64,000 nucleotides of DNA, taken from Ellagibacter isourolithinifaciens (GTDB lineage Bacteria > Actinomycetota > Coriobacteriia > Coriobacteriales > Eggerthellaceae). The stretch lies in assembly GCF_008831035.1 (NCBI RefSeq), contig NZ_WAJR01000004.1, positions 1 through 64,000 on the forward strand, read 5' to 3'. The notes under the pieces are model-generated. The model ran no database searches. It was not told the origin of the DNA and saw only the letters and a list, made by a program, of their open reading frames with translations. This document shows positions 54,118-62,247 of this stretch, piece after piece. Each line of letters starts with the position of its first letter. Positions within the stretch are counted from its first letter, which is position 1. The translations under genes were made by a program, and so were the position numbers.

Positions 54118-54485
54118 TGGTGTCCCTCTCCCAAAAGCAAAAGCCGCAGTAAGCGAGTCTACGCGCCGAACCGATGAGCCGCCATACCGTATGCACGAAA
54201 GAGGCCTTCGCGACCGCGGGCGCCTTTCGGCTTTGTGTCCCGAAAAGAACCCTGGCCCATGAGGTCCTGAAAGCAAGAAAAGCCTGCAGCGCGCCTTCTG
54301 CCGGCGCACTGCAGGCAACTAAAGCGAATTGGGAAGATACCGAAGGAAACAGCGCACGACCGAGCGCGCTTCAGCAGACGATTGGGCGCGATTTTGCCGC
54401 GTTCGCGCCAGACCCCTGTCGCCTGCTCGCCGCGTTCGCGCCGCGATTTCGCCGCCTGTCCGTCGAGTTCTTGCCAGGTTTCAGC
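54118..54485. other. Intergenic region with strong terminator and short direct repeats
   Basis: Holds the rsfS-operon terminator at 54276-54316. Closer to rsfS, the 14-mer GCCGCGTTCGCGCC occurs at 54396 and 54429 (33 bases apart), with GCGATTT flanking each copy. No gene is supported. The promoter of the BTAD regulator should lie near 54118-54200 but is not clear. Confidence 0.5.
54276..54316 (-). terminator. Terminator of the Obg-RsfS operon
   Basis: Minus strand: GCCTGCAGTGCGCC pairs with GGCGCGCTGCAGGC (one mismatch) across a seven-base loop, followed by TTTTCTTG. It lies about 170 bases after the rsfS stop. Confidence 0.88.
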
Positions 54486-54911
54486 CTATTTCTTGGGCAG
54501 AAGCTTCGAGATGCGGTCGGAGTACTCGACGTCGCAAAGCCCCGCCTCCTTCGCCAAATCGAGCACGGGGGCGTCGTTCCACAGCTCCTCGAGGCGATAG
54601 TACTCGCGCGTCTCGGGCTGGAAGACGTGCACGACGATCTGGCCGTAATCGAGCAGCGACCACGATCCGTCCTGCGTTCCTTCGACATGGAAGGGCTTCA
54701 CGCCGCCCTTGTCCCGCAAATCTTCCTTGATGGCATCGACGATCGAGTTCACCTGGCGGCTGTTGGACGCCGTGACGATCACGAAAAAGTCGGTCTCGCC
54801 GACAAGCTCCGCCACGTCCTGCACGAGGATGTCGGTTGCCTTCTTCTCGTCGGCCGCCTGGGCGGCGATAATCGCGAGCTCTCGCGAGGTTTTCTGTTCG
54901 TTAGCGCTCAC
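54486..54911 (-). CDS. rsfS: Ribosome silencing factor RsfS
   Basis: Binds ribosomal protein L14 on the 50S subunit and blocks subunit joining in starvation. A 141-residue protein with the conserved AAQAADEKKATDILVQDVAEL, DFFVIVTASNSRQVNSIVDAI and GSWSLLDYGQIVVHVFQPETREYY. GTG at 54911 is chosen: AAAGGAG is five bases upstream, and the start overlaps yqeK by four bases. It is the last gene of the cluster. Confidence 0.94.
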   Translation of the reverse strand: MSANEQKTSRELAIIAAQAADEKKATDILVQDVAELVGETDFFVIVTASNSRQVNSIVDAIKEDLRDKGGVKPFHVEGTQDGSWSLLDYGQIVVHVFQPETREYYRLEELWNDAPVLDLAKEAGLCDVEYSDRISKLLPKK

Positions 54912-55561
54912 TTGCGCTCCTTTCGTTTTGCGTTTATGTACGGTTTCTCGTTTTTCACCGCGTAGGCGTTCCAAATATCTACCGTGCGCGGATGCAGCGT
55001 CTTTCCTTGCTCGATGATGAGAATCGTCCAGTACCCGAGCACTGCAACGTAGAGCTCCTCGAGCGTCACGCGGCCGATTTGGGCACGCAACTCGTCAACG
55101 CGCCCGAAACGTCGGTTCGGCTCAAGCGCATCGGCACAGTAGAGTACCATATCGAGCGGCGTCATATCGATCTCGCCCGTGGTATGGCGCTCGATTGCCT
55201 GCAGGATGCCTGCGGGAATAGCGGGGTACTCCCGCCCGAGCGCGGCGGCGGCAGTCGGACCGTGTAGAAGGCGCGGCTGGTGCTCCAGAATCCACGGGTT
55301 CACCCGAAGTCCCAGCTCGCGGACGCGTTCGCGAATCTCCTCGTCATCGTAGGCCTTGTCCCAGTCGTGCAAAAGCCCCGCAAGCCGGGCCTCGCGCACA
55401 TCGACCCCGTAGGCTCGCGCGAGAATCTCGGCCTCCTCGACCACGCCCATCACATGGGTAAAGCGCTTCTTGCTGACGCGCTGTTCGAGCTCCGCCTTGC
55501 GTTCTTTGAAGAACGCCTCGCCGAGCACCTCGGCGGAATCGCCGCCGCTTTCCTTCCCCAC
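54908..55561 (-). CDS. yqeK: HD-domain phosphohydrolase YqeK
   Basis: A 217-residue HD-domain protein; the YqeK family has diadenosine tetraphosphate hydrolase activity. HD motif GLLHDWDKAY (His-Asp), upstream KKRFTHVMGVVEEAEILARAY, and HGPTAAAALGREYP with further metal ligands. The start is GTG at 55561 with GGAGCG upstream, directly after the nadD stop. NadD-YqeK-RsfS is a widely conserved order. Confidence 0.92.
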   Translation of the reverse strand: MGKESGGDSAEVLGEAFFKERKAELEQRVSKKRFTHVMGVVEEAEILARAYGVDVREARLAGLLHDWDKAYDDEEIRERVRELGLRVNPWILEHQPRLLHGPTAAAALGREYPAIPAGILQAIERHTTGEIDMTPLDMVLYCADALEPNRRFGRVDELRAQIGRVTLEELYVAVLGYWTILIIEQGKTLHPRTVDIWNAYAVKNEKPYINAKRKERK

Positions 55562-55564
55562 CGT

Positions 55565-56332
55565 TTAACGCTCCTTTCGGTACAGGCCATGCTCGCATAC
55601 GTAATCGCGCACGCGCGACATGGTGAGGTATCTGATTGATTTGCCCTCGCTGACACGGCGCCGCAGGTCGCTTGAAGAGACCGACAGCCCCGTGACCTCG
55701 AGAAAGTCAACTGTGAAGGGGCTTTTCTCGAAGGTGGCTCGCATCTCGTCGTTAAGCGTATAACCCGGGCGCGTCACGGCGACGAACCGCGCGAGCCCCG
55801 CGACCGCTTCGCTTTCATGCCAGCGGAAGATCTTCGCAACCGCGTCGGCGCCCGTGATGAACACGAGCTCGACGTTGTCGGGATAATGCGCCCGCAGCTC
55901 GCGCAACGTGTCGACGGTGTAAGTGTCGCCGCCACGCTTGATCTCCATCGCGCTCACGTCGAAGGCGGGGTTGCTCTCGGTCGCGAGGCGGCACATGGCA
56001 AGCCGATCGTCCGCGGGCGTGACGTCGCGGTCGCGCTTGAAGACGGGGCTGCCGGCGGGAATGAACACCACCGCGTCGAGCCCGTACGCCTCGCGCACCT
56101 GTTCGGCGCAGGCCAGATGCCCGATGTGGATGGGATCGAAGGTGCCGCCCATGATTCCCAGCCGGGCAGGCGCACCGTCCGCCCCCAAGTTGTCAAGCCC
56201 CTCGCTCACGACGGGCGAACGGCGCGAGGCCACCTCGCCAGGGCGCGAGACCGCCTGGGCGGGCTGCACCTCGCACCGGCCGGGCCGCGATGCAGGTGCG
56301 CTCGATTCGCTTGCCAGCGTTTCCTCCCTCAT
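55565..56332 (-). CDS. nadD: Nicotinate-nucleotide adenylyltransferase NadD
   Basis: Makes deamido-NAD from nicotinate mononucleotide and ATP. Rossmann-like nucleotidyltransferase with GIMGGTFDPIHIGHLACAEQV and the C-terminal SVSSSDLRRRVSEGKSIRYL motif. The 255-residue frame starts three bases after proA ends; about 57 N-terminal residues precede the catalytic domain and are Ser/Arg/Ala-rich, so a later start is possible, but the neat junction with proA favours this one. Confidence 0.93.
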   Translation of the reverse strand: MREETLASESSAPASRPGRCEVQPAQAVSRPGEVASRRSPVVSEGLDNLGADGAPARLGIMGGTFDPIHIGHLACAEQVREAYGLDAVVFIPAGSPVFKRDRDVTPADDRLAMCRLATESNPAFDVSAMEIKRGGDTYTVDTLRELRAHYPDNVELVFITGADAVAKIFRWHESEAVAGLARFVAVTRPGYTLNDEMRATFEKSPFTVDFLEVTGLSVSSSDLRRRVSEGKSIRYLTMSRVRDYVCEHGLYRKER

Positions 56333-56335
56333 GCG

Positions 56336-57640
56336 CTAGGACCTCACCTGGCCGTCGCCTCGCAGCACGTACTTGTACGAGGTCAGCCCGTCAGTCGCGA
56401 AGGGGCCGCGCACGTGCAGCTTCTGCGTGGAGATGCCGATCTCGGCGCCGAGGCCGAACATGCCGCCGTCCGTGAAGGCCGTCGAGGCGTTCGCATAGAC
56501 CGCCGCCGCGTCGACCTCGTTCAGGAAGCGCTCAATCGCCGCGGCACCCTCGGGGTCGCTCGGGTTCGCCACGATGGCCTCAGAGTGCATCGTGCCGTAG
56601 CGGTTCACGTGGGCAATGGCCTCGTCGACGCCCGCGACGCACTTCACCGCGATTTCGGGACCTAAGTATTCGGTTTCCCAATCTTGCTCGCTTGCGCGGT
56701 CGACGCGCAGCGCGCTTTGCCCCTGCCCGCGCAAGGCCCCCGCGGCAAGCGCAGCCTCGCAGGCCAGCTCGTCGGCATGAATCGCCACCCCGCGATCGGC
56801 CAGCTCGGAGAGCGCCTTGGGAAGAAAATCGGCGGCGATGGACGCATCGACGAGCAGCGTCTCGCAGGCGTTGCAGACCCCGAAGCGGCGGCACTTCGCG
56901 TTCACGAGGATCTCGCGCGCCATGTCGAAGTCGGCGGATTCGTGCACGTAGACGTGGCAGTTTCCCGTTCCCGTCTCGATGACGGGGACCTTGGCCGTCT
57001 CCACGCAGTGGCGGATGAGCCCCGCGCCGCCGCGGGGAACGAGCACGTCAATCAGGCCGTGGAGCCCCATAAGGACGTCGGTCGCCGCGCGATCGGTCGA
57101 GGCGACAATACCGATCGAACCCTCGGGCATGCCCGCCTGCTCCGCCGCAGCCGAGAGCACGCGCGCGATGGCCGCACACGAGCGGGCCGCCATCGACCCG
57201 CCGCGCAAGATGCAGGCGTTTCCTGACTTCAGGCAGATGCCGGCGGCGTCGGCGGTCACGTTCGGACGCGCCTCGTACACGACGGCGACGACGCCGAAGG
57301 GGACGCTCACGCGCTCGAGGCGGATTCCAGACTCGAGGGTGCGCCGCTCGAGCGTGCGCCCGAGCGGGTCGGGAAGCTCAGCTAGGCTCTCGAGCGCGGC
57401 GGCCATGTCCTCGATGCGCGCGTCGGTGAGGAGCAGCCGGTCGATGAGGCTTTCCTTCGTGCCTTTTTCGCGCGCGGCGGCAACGTCTACCGCGTTTGCC
57501 TTAAGAACTGCAGGCGCGCTTTCGCGCAGCGCTTGCGCCATGGCGCGCAGGGCGCCGTTGCGCTCGTCGTCGCTCGTGTGGGCCAGGCGCACGCTTGCCG
57601 CGCGAGCCCGCTTGGCGAGCATCTCAATCTCTTCGTACAT
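56336..57640 (-). CDS. proA: Gamma-glutamyl phosphate reductase ProA
   Basis: Second step of proline synthesis: NADPH-dependent reduction of glutamyl phosphate to the semialdehyde. 434 residues; the catalytic Cys is in FGVCNACETLLVDAS, with EARPNVTADAAGICLKSGNA, RGGAGLIRHCVE and IETGTGNCHVYVHE typical of ProA. GAGAAAGG precedes the ATG. It follows proB after 63 bases. Confidence 0.96.
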   Translation of the reverse strand: MYEEIEMLAKRARAASVRLAHTSDDERNGALRAMAQALRESAPAVLKANAVDVAAAREKGTKESLIDRLLLTDARIEDMAAALESLAELPDPLGRTLERRTLESGIRLERVSVPFGVVAVVYEARPNVTADAAGICLKSGNACILRGGSMAARSCAAIARVLSAAAEQAGMPEGSIGIVASTDRAATDVLMGLHGLIDVLVPRGGAGLIRHCVETAKVPVIETGTGNCHVYVHESADFDMAREILVNAKCRRFGVCNACETLLVDASIAADFLPKALSELADRGVAIHADELACEAALAAGALRGQGQSALRVDRASEQDWETEYLGPEIAVKCVAGVDEAIAHVNRYGTMHSEAIVANPSDPEGAAAIERFLNEVDAAAVYANASTAFTDGGMFGLGAEIGISTQKLHVRGPFATDGLTSYKYVLRGDGQVRS

Positions 57641-57703
57641 GCCTGAACCTTTCTCTCGCCCGTTCCCCTCGATTACCCCAGCTCACTGGGTGGTTCTCAA
57701 TCC

Positions 57704-58909
57704 CTACTCGAAGGCGATCAGCTCGTCGCGGTGGATGACCGGCTTGTCGGCGAACGCCGCGAGCAGGCGGTTGCGCTCAAGCTCCTCACGCGTACGCCCG
57801 CAGGCAAGCTCCACCTCGTCGCTCGAGAACGCCGTGCGGCCGCGGGCGATCACATGCCCCGTCGCGTCTTTCACGTCGACGATGTCGTCGTCGTTGAAGC
57901 GCCCCTCGACACGCGAGATGCCCACCGACAGAAGCGAGCTGCCGCGGTGTAGCAGCGCGTTCTTCGCGCCGTCGTCGACGATGAGCGCGCCGCGTGCGGA
58001 GTCGCCGAGCGCGATCCACAACTTGCGCGGCGTAATCTCGTGCGGGCGCTCGCTCGCCGCGAAACGCGTGCCGATGCGGTCGCCGAAAGCTGCGTGCACG
58101 ATAGCGTCGGGAGCGTGGCCCAAGCAGATGGTCATGGGAATGCCCGCCGCCATAAGCACGCGCGCGGCCTTGATCTTGGTGATCATGCCGCCCGAGCCGA
58201 CGACGCTTCCCGCGTCTCCCGCGACGCCCATGATGCTCTCGTCGATGCGCTCGACGCACTCGATCAGGTGCGCGCCTTCGACCTTCGTCGGGTTTGCGTC
58301 GTAGAGCCCGTCGATATCGGAGAGGATCACCATAAGCTCTGCCTCGACAAGGCACGCCACGAGCGCCGCGAGCGTATCGTTGTCGCCGAAGCGGATCTGC
58401 TCGACCGACACCGTGTCGTTCTCGTTCACGATGGGCACGACCCCCATCTCAAGCAAGCGGGAAAGCGTGTCGCGAGCATGGAGATACGCCGTGCGGTCGG
58501 CCGTGTCGCGCCTGGTCAAAAGCACAAGGGACGTGGTAATCCCATGCTGGGCGAACGCGCGGGCGTAGCCTGCCGAAAGCGCGCTTTGCCCCACCGAGGC
58601 CGCCGCCTGAAGGCTCGGCATGTCGGTGGGCCGCCGCTCGATGCCAAGCGCCTCGAGCCCGCACGCGATGGCCGCGCTCGTCACGATGATGGGCGAGAAG
58701 CCCGCCTCGCGCACGCGGGTGACCTGGCGCGCGACATCGTCGAGAAACGCGTAGTCGATCTTGCTCTCCGACGTGGTGAGCGTCGAAGAGCCGATCTTAA
58801 CCACGAGCGGGCGCAGATGGGCGGCAAGGTGCGCCTCGCGCGCCCCATGGTTTCCGCAGACACCGCAGCCCTCGCCCGCGGCGGGATTGTCGATTTTAGC
58901 CTCGTCCAT
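57704..58909 (-). CDS. proB: Glutamate 5-kinase ProB with PUA domain
   Basis: First, feedback-controlled step of proline synthesis. 401 residues with amino acid kinase motifs VVKIGSSTLT, VTSAAIACG and SDIDGLYDANP, and a C-terminal PUA domain (about 295-401). A 32-residue N-terminal extension with a GCGVCGNHG cluster precedes the kinase fold. Its ATG shares one base with the obgE stop (TAATG). Confidence 0.95.
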   Translation of the reverse strand: MDEAKIDNPAAGEGCGVCGNHGAREAHLAAHLRPLVVKIGSSTLTTSESKIDYAFLDDVARQVTRVREAGFSPIIVTSAAIACGLEALGIERRPTDMPSLQAAASVGQSALSAGYARAFAQHGITTSLVLLTRRDTADRTAYLHARDTLSRLLEMGVVPIVNENDTVSVEQIRFGDNDTLAALVACLVEAELMVILSDIDGLYDANPTKVEGAHLIECVERIDESIMGVAGDAGSVVGSGGMITKIKAARVLMAAGIPMTICLGHAPDAIVHAAFGDRIGTRFAASERPHEITPRKLWIALGDSARGALIVDDGAKNALLHRGSSLLSVGISRVEGRFNDDDIVDVKDATGHVIARGRTAFSSDEVELACGRTREELERNRLLAAFADKPVIHRDELIAFE

Positions 58910-60300
58910 TAGATGTCGAGCTCCTCGAACGCGTCGTCTGCCGTCGCCGACTCAAACTCGAACGCGCGCCCCACGATGCGGATCTCGTCACCGTTGCGGG
59001 CGCCCGCCTTCGCAAGCGCGTCCTCCACGCCGATGCGCTTGAAACGGTGTTGCAGGAAGGCGATGGCGTCCTCGTTTTCCCAATCCGTCTGGATAACCAT
59101 GCGCTCAACCTGGCCACCCTCCACGCGGAAGACGCCGTCGGAGAGCTTGCGCACGGTGAAGCGACGGTCGCGCATCTCGCGCTTGTGCTCCCACACGTGG
59201 TCGAACTCCGGCTGCTCGGCGGCCTTCGCGCGAGCCTCCTCGCGCAGCTCGTGCACCTTCGTCGCAATGGCGGCCTTGAGCGAGTCGACGCCCTTGCCCG
59301 TGAGCGCACTGATGCAGTAGAGCTTCGGGTCGATGGGGCTGTCCGCGAACTCGTCGCCGCCGGCCGCGGCGATGGAGTCGGCTCGCACGCGTTCGGCGAG
59401 CTTCTTGCAGATCTCCTCCGTGCCGGGGACGTCGATCTTGTTGGCCACGACGATGCGCGGGCGGGACGCGAGATCGCTCGCGTACAGCTCGAGCTCGCGG
59501 TTGATCACCTCGTAGTCGTTCAAAGGGTCGCGCCCCTCGTAGTCGCCCGTGAGGTCGACCACGTGCACGATGAGCGCGGTGCGCTCGATGTGGCGGAGGA
59601 ACTCGTGCCCAAGCCCGCGCCCCTCGTGCGCTCCCTCGATAAGGCCGGGGACGTCGGCGCAGACGAAGCTCAGATCGCCGCTCGTCGCCACGCCCAAATT
59701 CGGGACAAGCGTCGTGAACGGGTAGTCGCCGATCTTCGGTCGGGCCGCCGAGATCTTCGAGATGAGCGAGGACTTCCCCGCCGAAGGCATGCCCACAAGC
59801 GCCGCGTCGGCCATGAGCTTCATCTCAAGCTCGACCCACTGCTCCTGCGAAGGCTCTCCCAACTCGGCGAACGCGGGAGCGCGGCGCGTGGACGTGACGA
59901 AGTGCACGTTTCCGCGGCCGCCGACGCCGCCGAGCGCCACGGTGATGCGCTCGCCGTCGTGCGTGAGGTCGGCGATGAGCTCGCCCGTTTCCTTCGTTTC
60001 CTCGAAGTACTCGTGGATCACCGTGCCCACGGGCACCTTCAAGATCATGTCCTCGCCGTCGGCGCCGCGCATGCGCGAGCCCTTGCCGTGCGTGCCGCGC
60101 TCAGCCTTGAAGTGGTGCTTGAAGCGGTAGTCAATCAGCGACGAGACGCCCAGGTCGGCCTGGATGACGACGTTGCCGCCGTGACCGCCGTCGCCGCCGT
60201 CGGGGCCGCCTTTAGGGACGTGCGCCTCGCGACGGAAGGACATGCAGCCCGCGCCGCCGTCGCCGCCTTTGACGTATATGCGTACCTTGTCTACGAACAT
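58909..60300 (-). CDS. obgE: GTPase Obg/CgtA
   Basis: An essential GTPase in 50S ribosome assembly and stress control. 463 residues: glycine-rich Obg fold (VKGGDGGAGCMSFRREAHVP), G domain (GMPSAGKSSLI, NKID, DVPGL) and a C-terminal OCT domain (about 355-430, VWEHKREMRDRRFTVRKLSDG). It lies downstream of rplU-rpmA with a hairpin between and is fused by a one-base overlap to proB. Confidence 0.96.
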   Translation of the reverse strand: MFVDKVRIYVKGGDGGAGCMSFRREAHVPKGGPDGGDGGHGGNVVIQADLGVSSLIDYRFKHHFKAERGTHGKGSRMRGADGEDMILKVPVGTVIHEYFEETKETGELIADLTHDGERITVALGGVGGRGNVHFVTSTRRAPAFAELGEPSQEQWVELEMKLMADAALVGMPSAGKSSLISKISAARPKIGDYPFTTLVPNLGVATSGDLSFVCADVPGLIEGAHEGRGLGHEFLRHIERTALIVHVVDLTGDYEGRDPLNDYEVINRELELYASDLASRPRIVVANKIDVPGTEEICKKLAERVRADSIAAAGGDEFADSPIDPKLYCISALTGKGVDSLKAAIATKVHELREEARAKAAEQPEFDHVWEHKREMRDRRFTVRKLSDGVFRVEGGQVERMVIQTDWENEDAIAFLQHRFKRIGVEDALAKAGARNGDEIRIVGRAFEFESATADDAFEELDI

Positions 60301-60359
60301 GGGGGATCCTTCGCTGCCAGGGCGGGCATCATGTGCGCCCGCGTTGTCTGGATTGTAAA

Positions 60360-60391
60360 CGAAAGGCGCCCTCTGATATGCAGGGGGCGCC
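60360..60391 (-). terminator. Attenuating hairpin between rpmA and obgE
   Basis: Minus strand: GGCGCCCCC pairs with GAGGGCGCC (one wobble) and is followed by TTTCGTTT. It likely separates high ribosomal-protein transcription from lower obgE expression. Confidence 0.7.
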
Positions 60392-60430
60392 TCGAAAACC
60401 GACTATCTATGCTGATTGCGCGGTAGCGTG

Positions 60431-60694
60431 CTATTCCTGTGCCTCGGCATCGGGGCGGACGTGCACGCGACGCTTCACACCGCGAGTGAACTCGAGGGTG
60501 CCGTCGCACAGCGCGAACAGGGTGTCGTCCTTGCCGCGGCCGACGTTCTCGCCGGGATGGAACTTGGTGCCGCGCTGACGAACGATGACGTTGCCGGTGC
60601 GAACATGCTGACCGCCGAACATCTTCACGCCGAGTCGCTGTGCGTGAGAGTCGCGACCGTTGCGGCTGGAGCCTAAGCCTTTCTTATGAGCCAT
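60431..60694 (-). CDS. rpmA: 50S ribosomal protein L27
   Basis: A short basic protein near the peptidyl-transferase centre. It begins [20 protein letters not shown] with no Firmicutes-type N-terminal leader, then [20 protein letters not shown]. 87 residues. It lies 19 bases after rplU in the universal rplU-rpmA-obg order. Confidence 0.98.
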   Translation of the reverse strand: MAHKKGLGSSRNGRDSHAQRLGVKMFGGQHVRTGNVIVRQRGTKFHPGENVGRGKDDTLFALCDGTLEFTRGVKRRVHVRPDAEAQE

Positions 60695-60713
60695 GGTGTA
60701 TGCCTCCCTTTAT

Positions 60714-61034
60714 CTATTCGGCGACAGCGGTGCCGACGGACTTGATTTCCACGCGAGTAAGCTGCTGACGATGGCCGCGCAGCTTCTTGTAGTTCTTGCG
60801 CTTCTTGAACTTGAAGACGAGAACCTTCTCGCCCTTGAACTGCTCGATGACAGTTGCGACCACCTTGGTGGCAGCGGCCTTGGCGGGATCTGCCTCGACG
60901 GTCTCGCCGTCGACGACGCAGATGACAGGAAGCTCGACCTCAGCGCCCACCTCGGCATCGAGCTTCTCGATGTTGATGCGGTCTCCAGGGGCAACCTTGT
61001 ACTGCTTGCCGCCCGTTTTCACGATTGCGTACAT
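60714..61034 (-). CDS. rplU: 50S ribosomal protein L21
   Basis: A 106-residue 23S rRNA-binding protein with MYAIVKTGGKQYKVAPGDRI and the C-terminal FKFKKRKNYKKLRGHRQQLT. First gene of the cluster. The upstream 140 bases contain a likely extended -10 promoter at 61175-61183. Confidence 0.98.
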   Translation of the reverse strand: MYAIVKTGGKQYKVAPGDRINIEKLDAEVGAEVELPVICVVDGETVEADPAKAAATKVVATVIEQFKGEKVLVFKFKKRKNYKKLRGHRQQLTRVEIKSVGTAVAE

Positions 61035-61174
61035 TCACTTCTCCTTATGCGAAATAACTGCATGCGATAACTTTGAAGCGTGGCCGTAGCAAGACTCCGA
61101 AGAGCGCATATGCACCGCCTCCGCGTATCATCGCACTTATTCCCGATTGCGCCGTCCTTAGCGCAACCTATTGA

Positions 61175-61183
61175 ATGATACCA
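61175..61183 (-). promoter_or_regulatory. Extended -10 promoter of rplU
   Basis: TGGTATCAT on the minus strand matches TGn-TATNNT. It lies about 140 bases before the rplU ATG; the leader in between contains GCGCCGTCCTTAGCGC, a possible small stem-loop that could bind L21 for feedback. Confidence 0.5.
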
Positions 61184-61210
61184 GAACTCATGGCTACGCG
61201 CGAGCGCGTT

Positions 61211-61548
61211 GCATGGATTTTTCATGAGAAAACACGGAGGCTTCACTCAGAGGCGAACAACGGGAAGACAGGGCTGCATGTTGTGTTGGGACGGGGCATT
61301 TTGCGAGAGCGAGATCGCAAGGAAGGAGGCCCTGCATTATGCGGAGCAGCGTCAGGCCTCCGCGAGGGCGAGATCGCAAGTAAGAAGATCGACAGCCCCG
61401 AACGGCGATGCCGTCAGAGGCGCGGGAAAGCGAGACCCCCGATTCCGCGCTCCTTTTTGTGGGGCGTCATCTTTCGAGGGGGCCCTGCCAGAAATCGGGT
61501 AGTCGAGGCTGCGCCCAGGGTCGCGCCGTACAAGCGACACGGATAACG
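61211..61548. other. Intergenic region with a 19-bp direct repeat
   Basis: About 340 bases with no convincing gene. GCGAGAGCGAGATCGCAAG at 61303-61321 recurs with one change at 61362-61380; AGGCC...GGCCT flank the centre. Short frames here lack start signals and domains. Confidence 0.5.
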
Positions 61549-62193
61549 CTAAGGCCAAATCGTGTACTCGGGCGTTATGTCGACATAGCCCTCGCCTGGG
61601 GAAACGTTAGTCGGAGTAATGACGTCGCCCACCCATACACCGTCCGGCGCCTCTTCGCCGTTCCGCTCCAAACGGCCAGTGTCGCCCAGCAAGGCGGGCG
61701 TCACGTCTTCGAGGATGTCAACGCCATTGACGGTGCAAAGGAGGCGGCCGCTAAACCTGTCGAGATATTCCCTGCGCGTTTCGTTGATGACATAGCGGTA
61801 AACGACGGCCTCCTGGTCGAGCGGCCCCGTGTAGGGATGCAGGTATTCGCCCTCGGGGTCATCTTCGGTCGGCAGATACCACTCGCATCCCTTGAAGCAG
61901 GCGAACAGGGAGCCAACGTCCTCCCCGTGGTCCTCGACATAGTCGCGGGGGTTCTCCGGGAAGAACTCCGCCATCTGGGCGAGCCCCTTGCCCTCGCAAT
62001 TCGCCAAAATCGTGTAGTCGCTCACGTAGGCGACGAGATCTCCGTGCCAGCGGTCGGCGAGCAACGTGAGCGCAACGTCAGTTCGATCGTTGGGAAAACG
62101 GCAGTTCTCCAGCATCTTCACCCCATAGCGAAACGGCATGTTGCCAAGATGCTCCATCTTCGTTGCGTTCACCCATGCATAGTACGCGCCCAT
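61549..62193 (-). CDS. Conserved-looking protein of unknown function
   Basis: A 214-residue acidic, cytosolic-looking protein rich in Asp, Glu, Trp and Tyr. I do not recognise its family. Visible features: an N-terminal GAYYAWVNATKMEHLGNMPF, three central cysteines (NCRFPNDRTD, ILANCEGKG, FACFKGCEW) and an aromatic/proline C-terminus (PEYTIWP). No membrane helix, signal or nucleotide loop. It starts 54 bases downstream of the type III restriction gene in the same direction, so it may belong to that accessory unit. Codon use and the clean frame support a real gene. Confidence 0.7.
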   Translation of the reverse strand: MGAYYAWVNATKMEHLGNMPFRYGVKMLENCRFPNDRTDVALTLLADRWHGDLVAYVSDYTILANCEGKGLAQMAEFFPENPRDYVEDHGEDVGSLFACFKGCEWYLPTEDDPEGEYLHPYTGPLDQEAVVYRYVINETRREYLDRFSGRLLCTVNGVDILEDVTPALLGDTGRLERNGEEAPDGVWVGDVITPTNVSPGEGYVDITPEYTIWP

Positions 62194-62247
62194 TGATCGC
62201 TCCTCTCTTAGCGGCGGAAATCATGCATCCATCGCCGCAAAGCGCCT

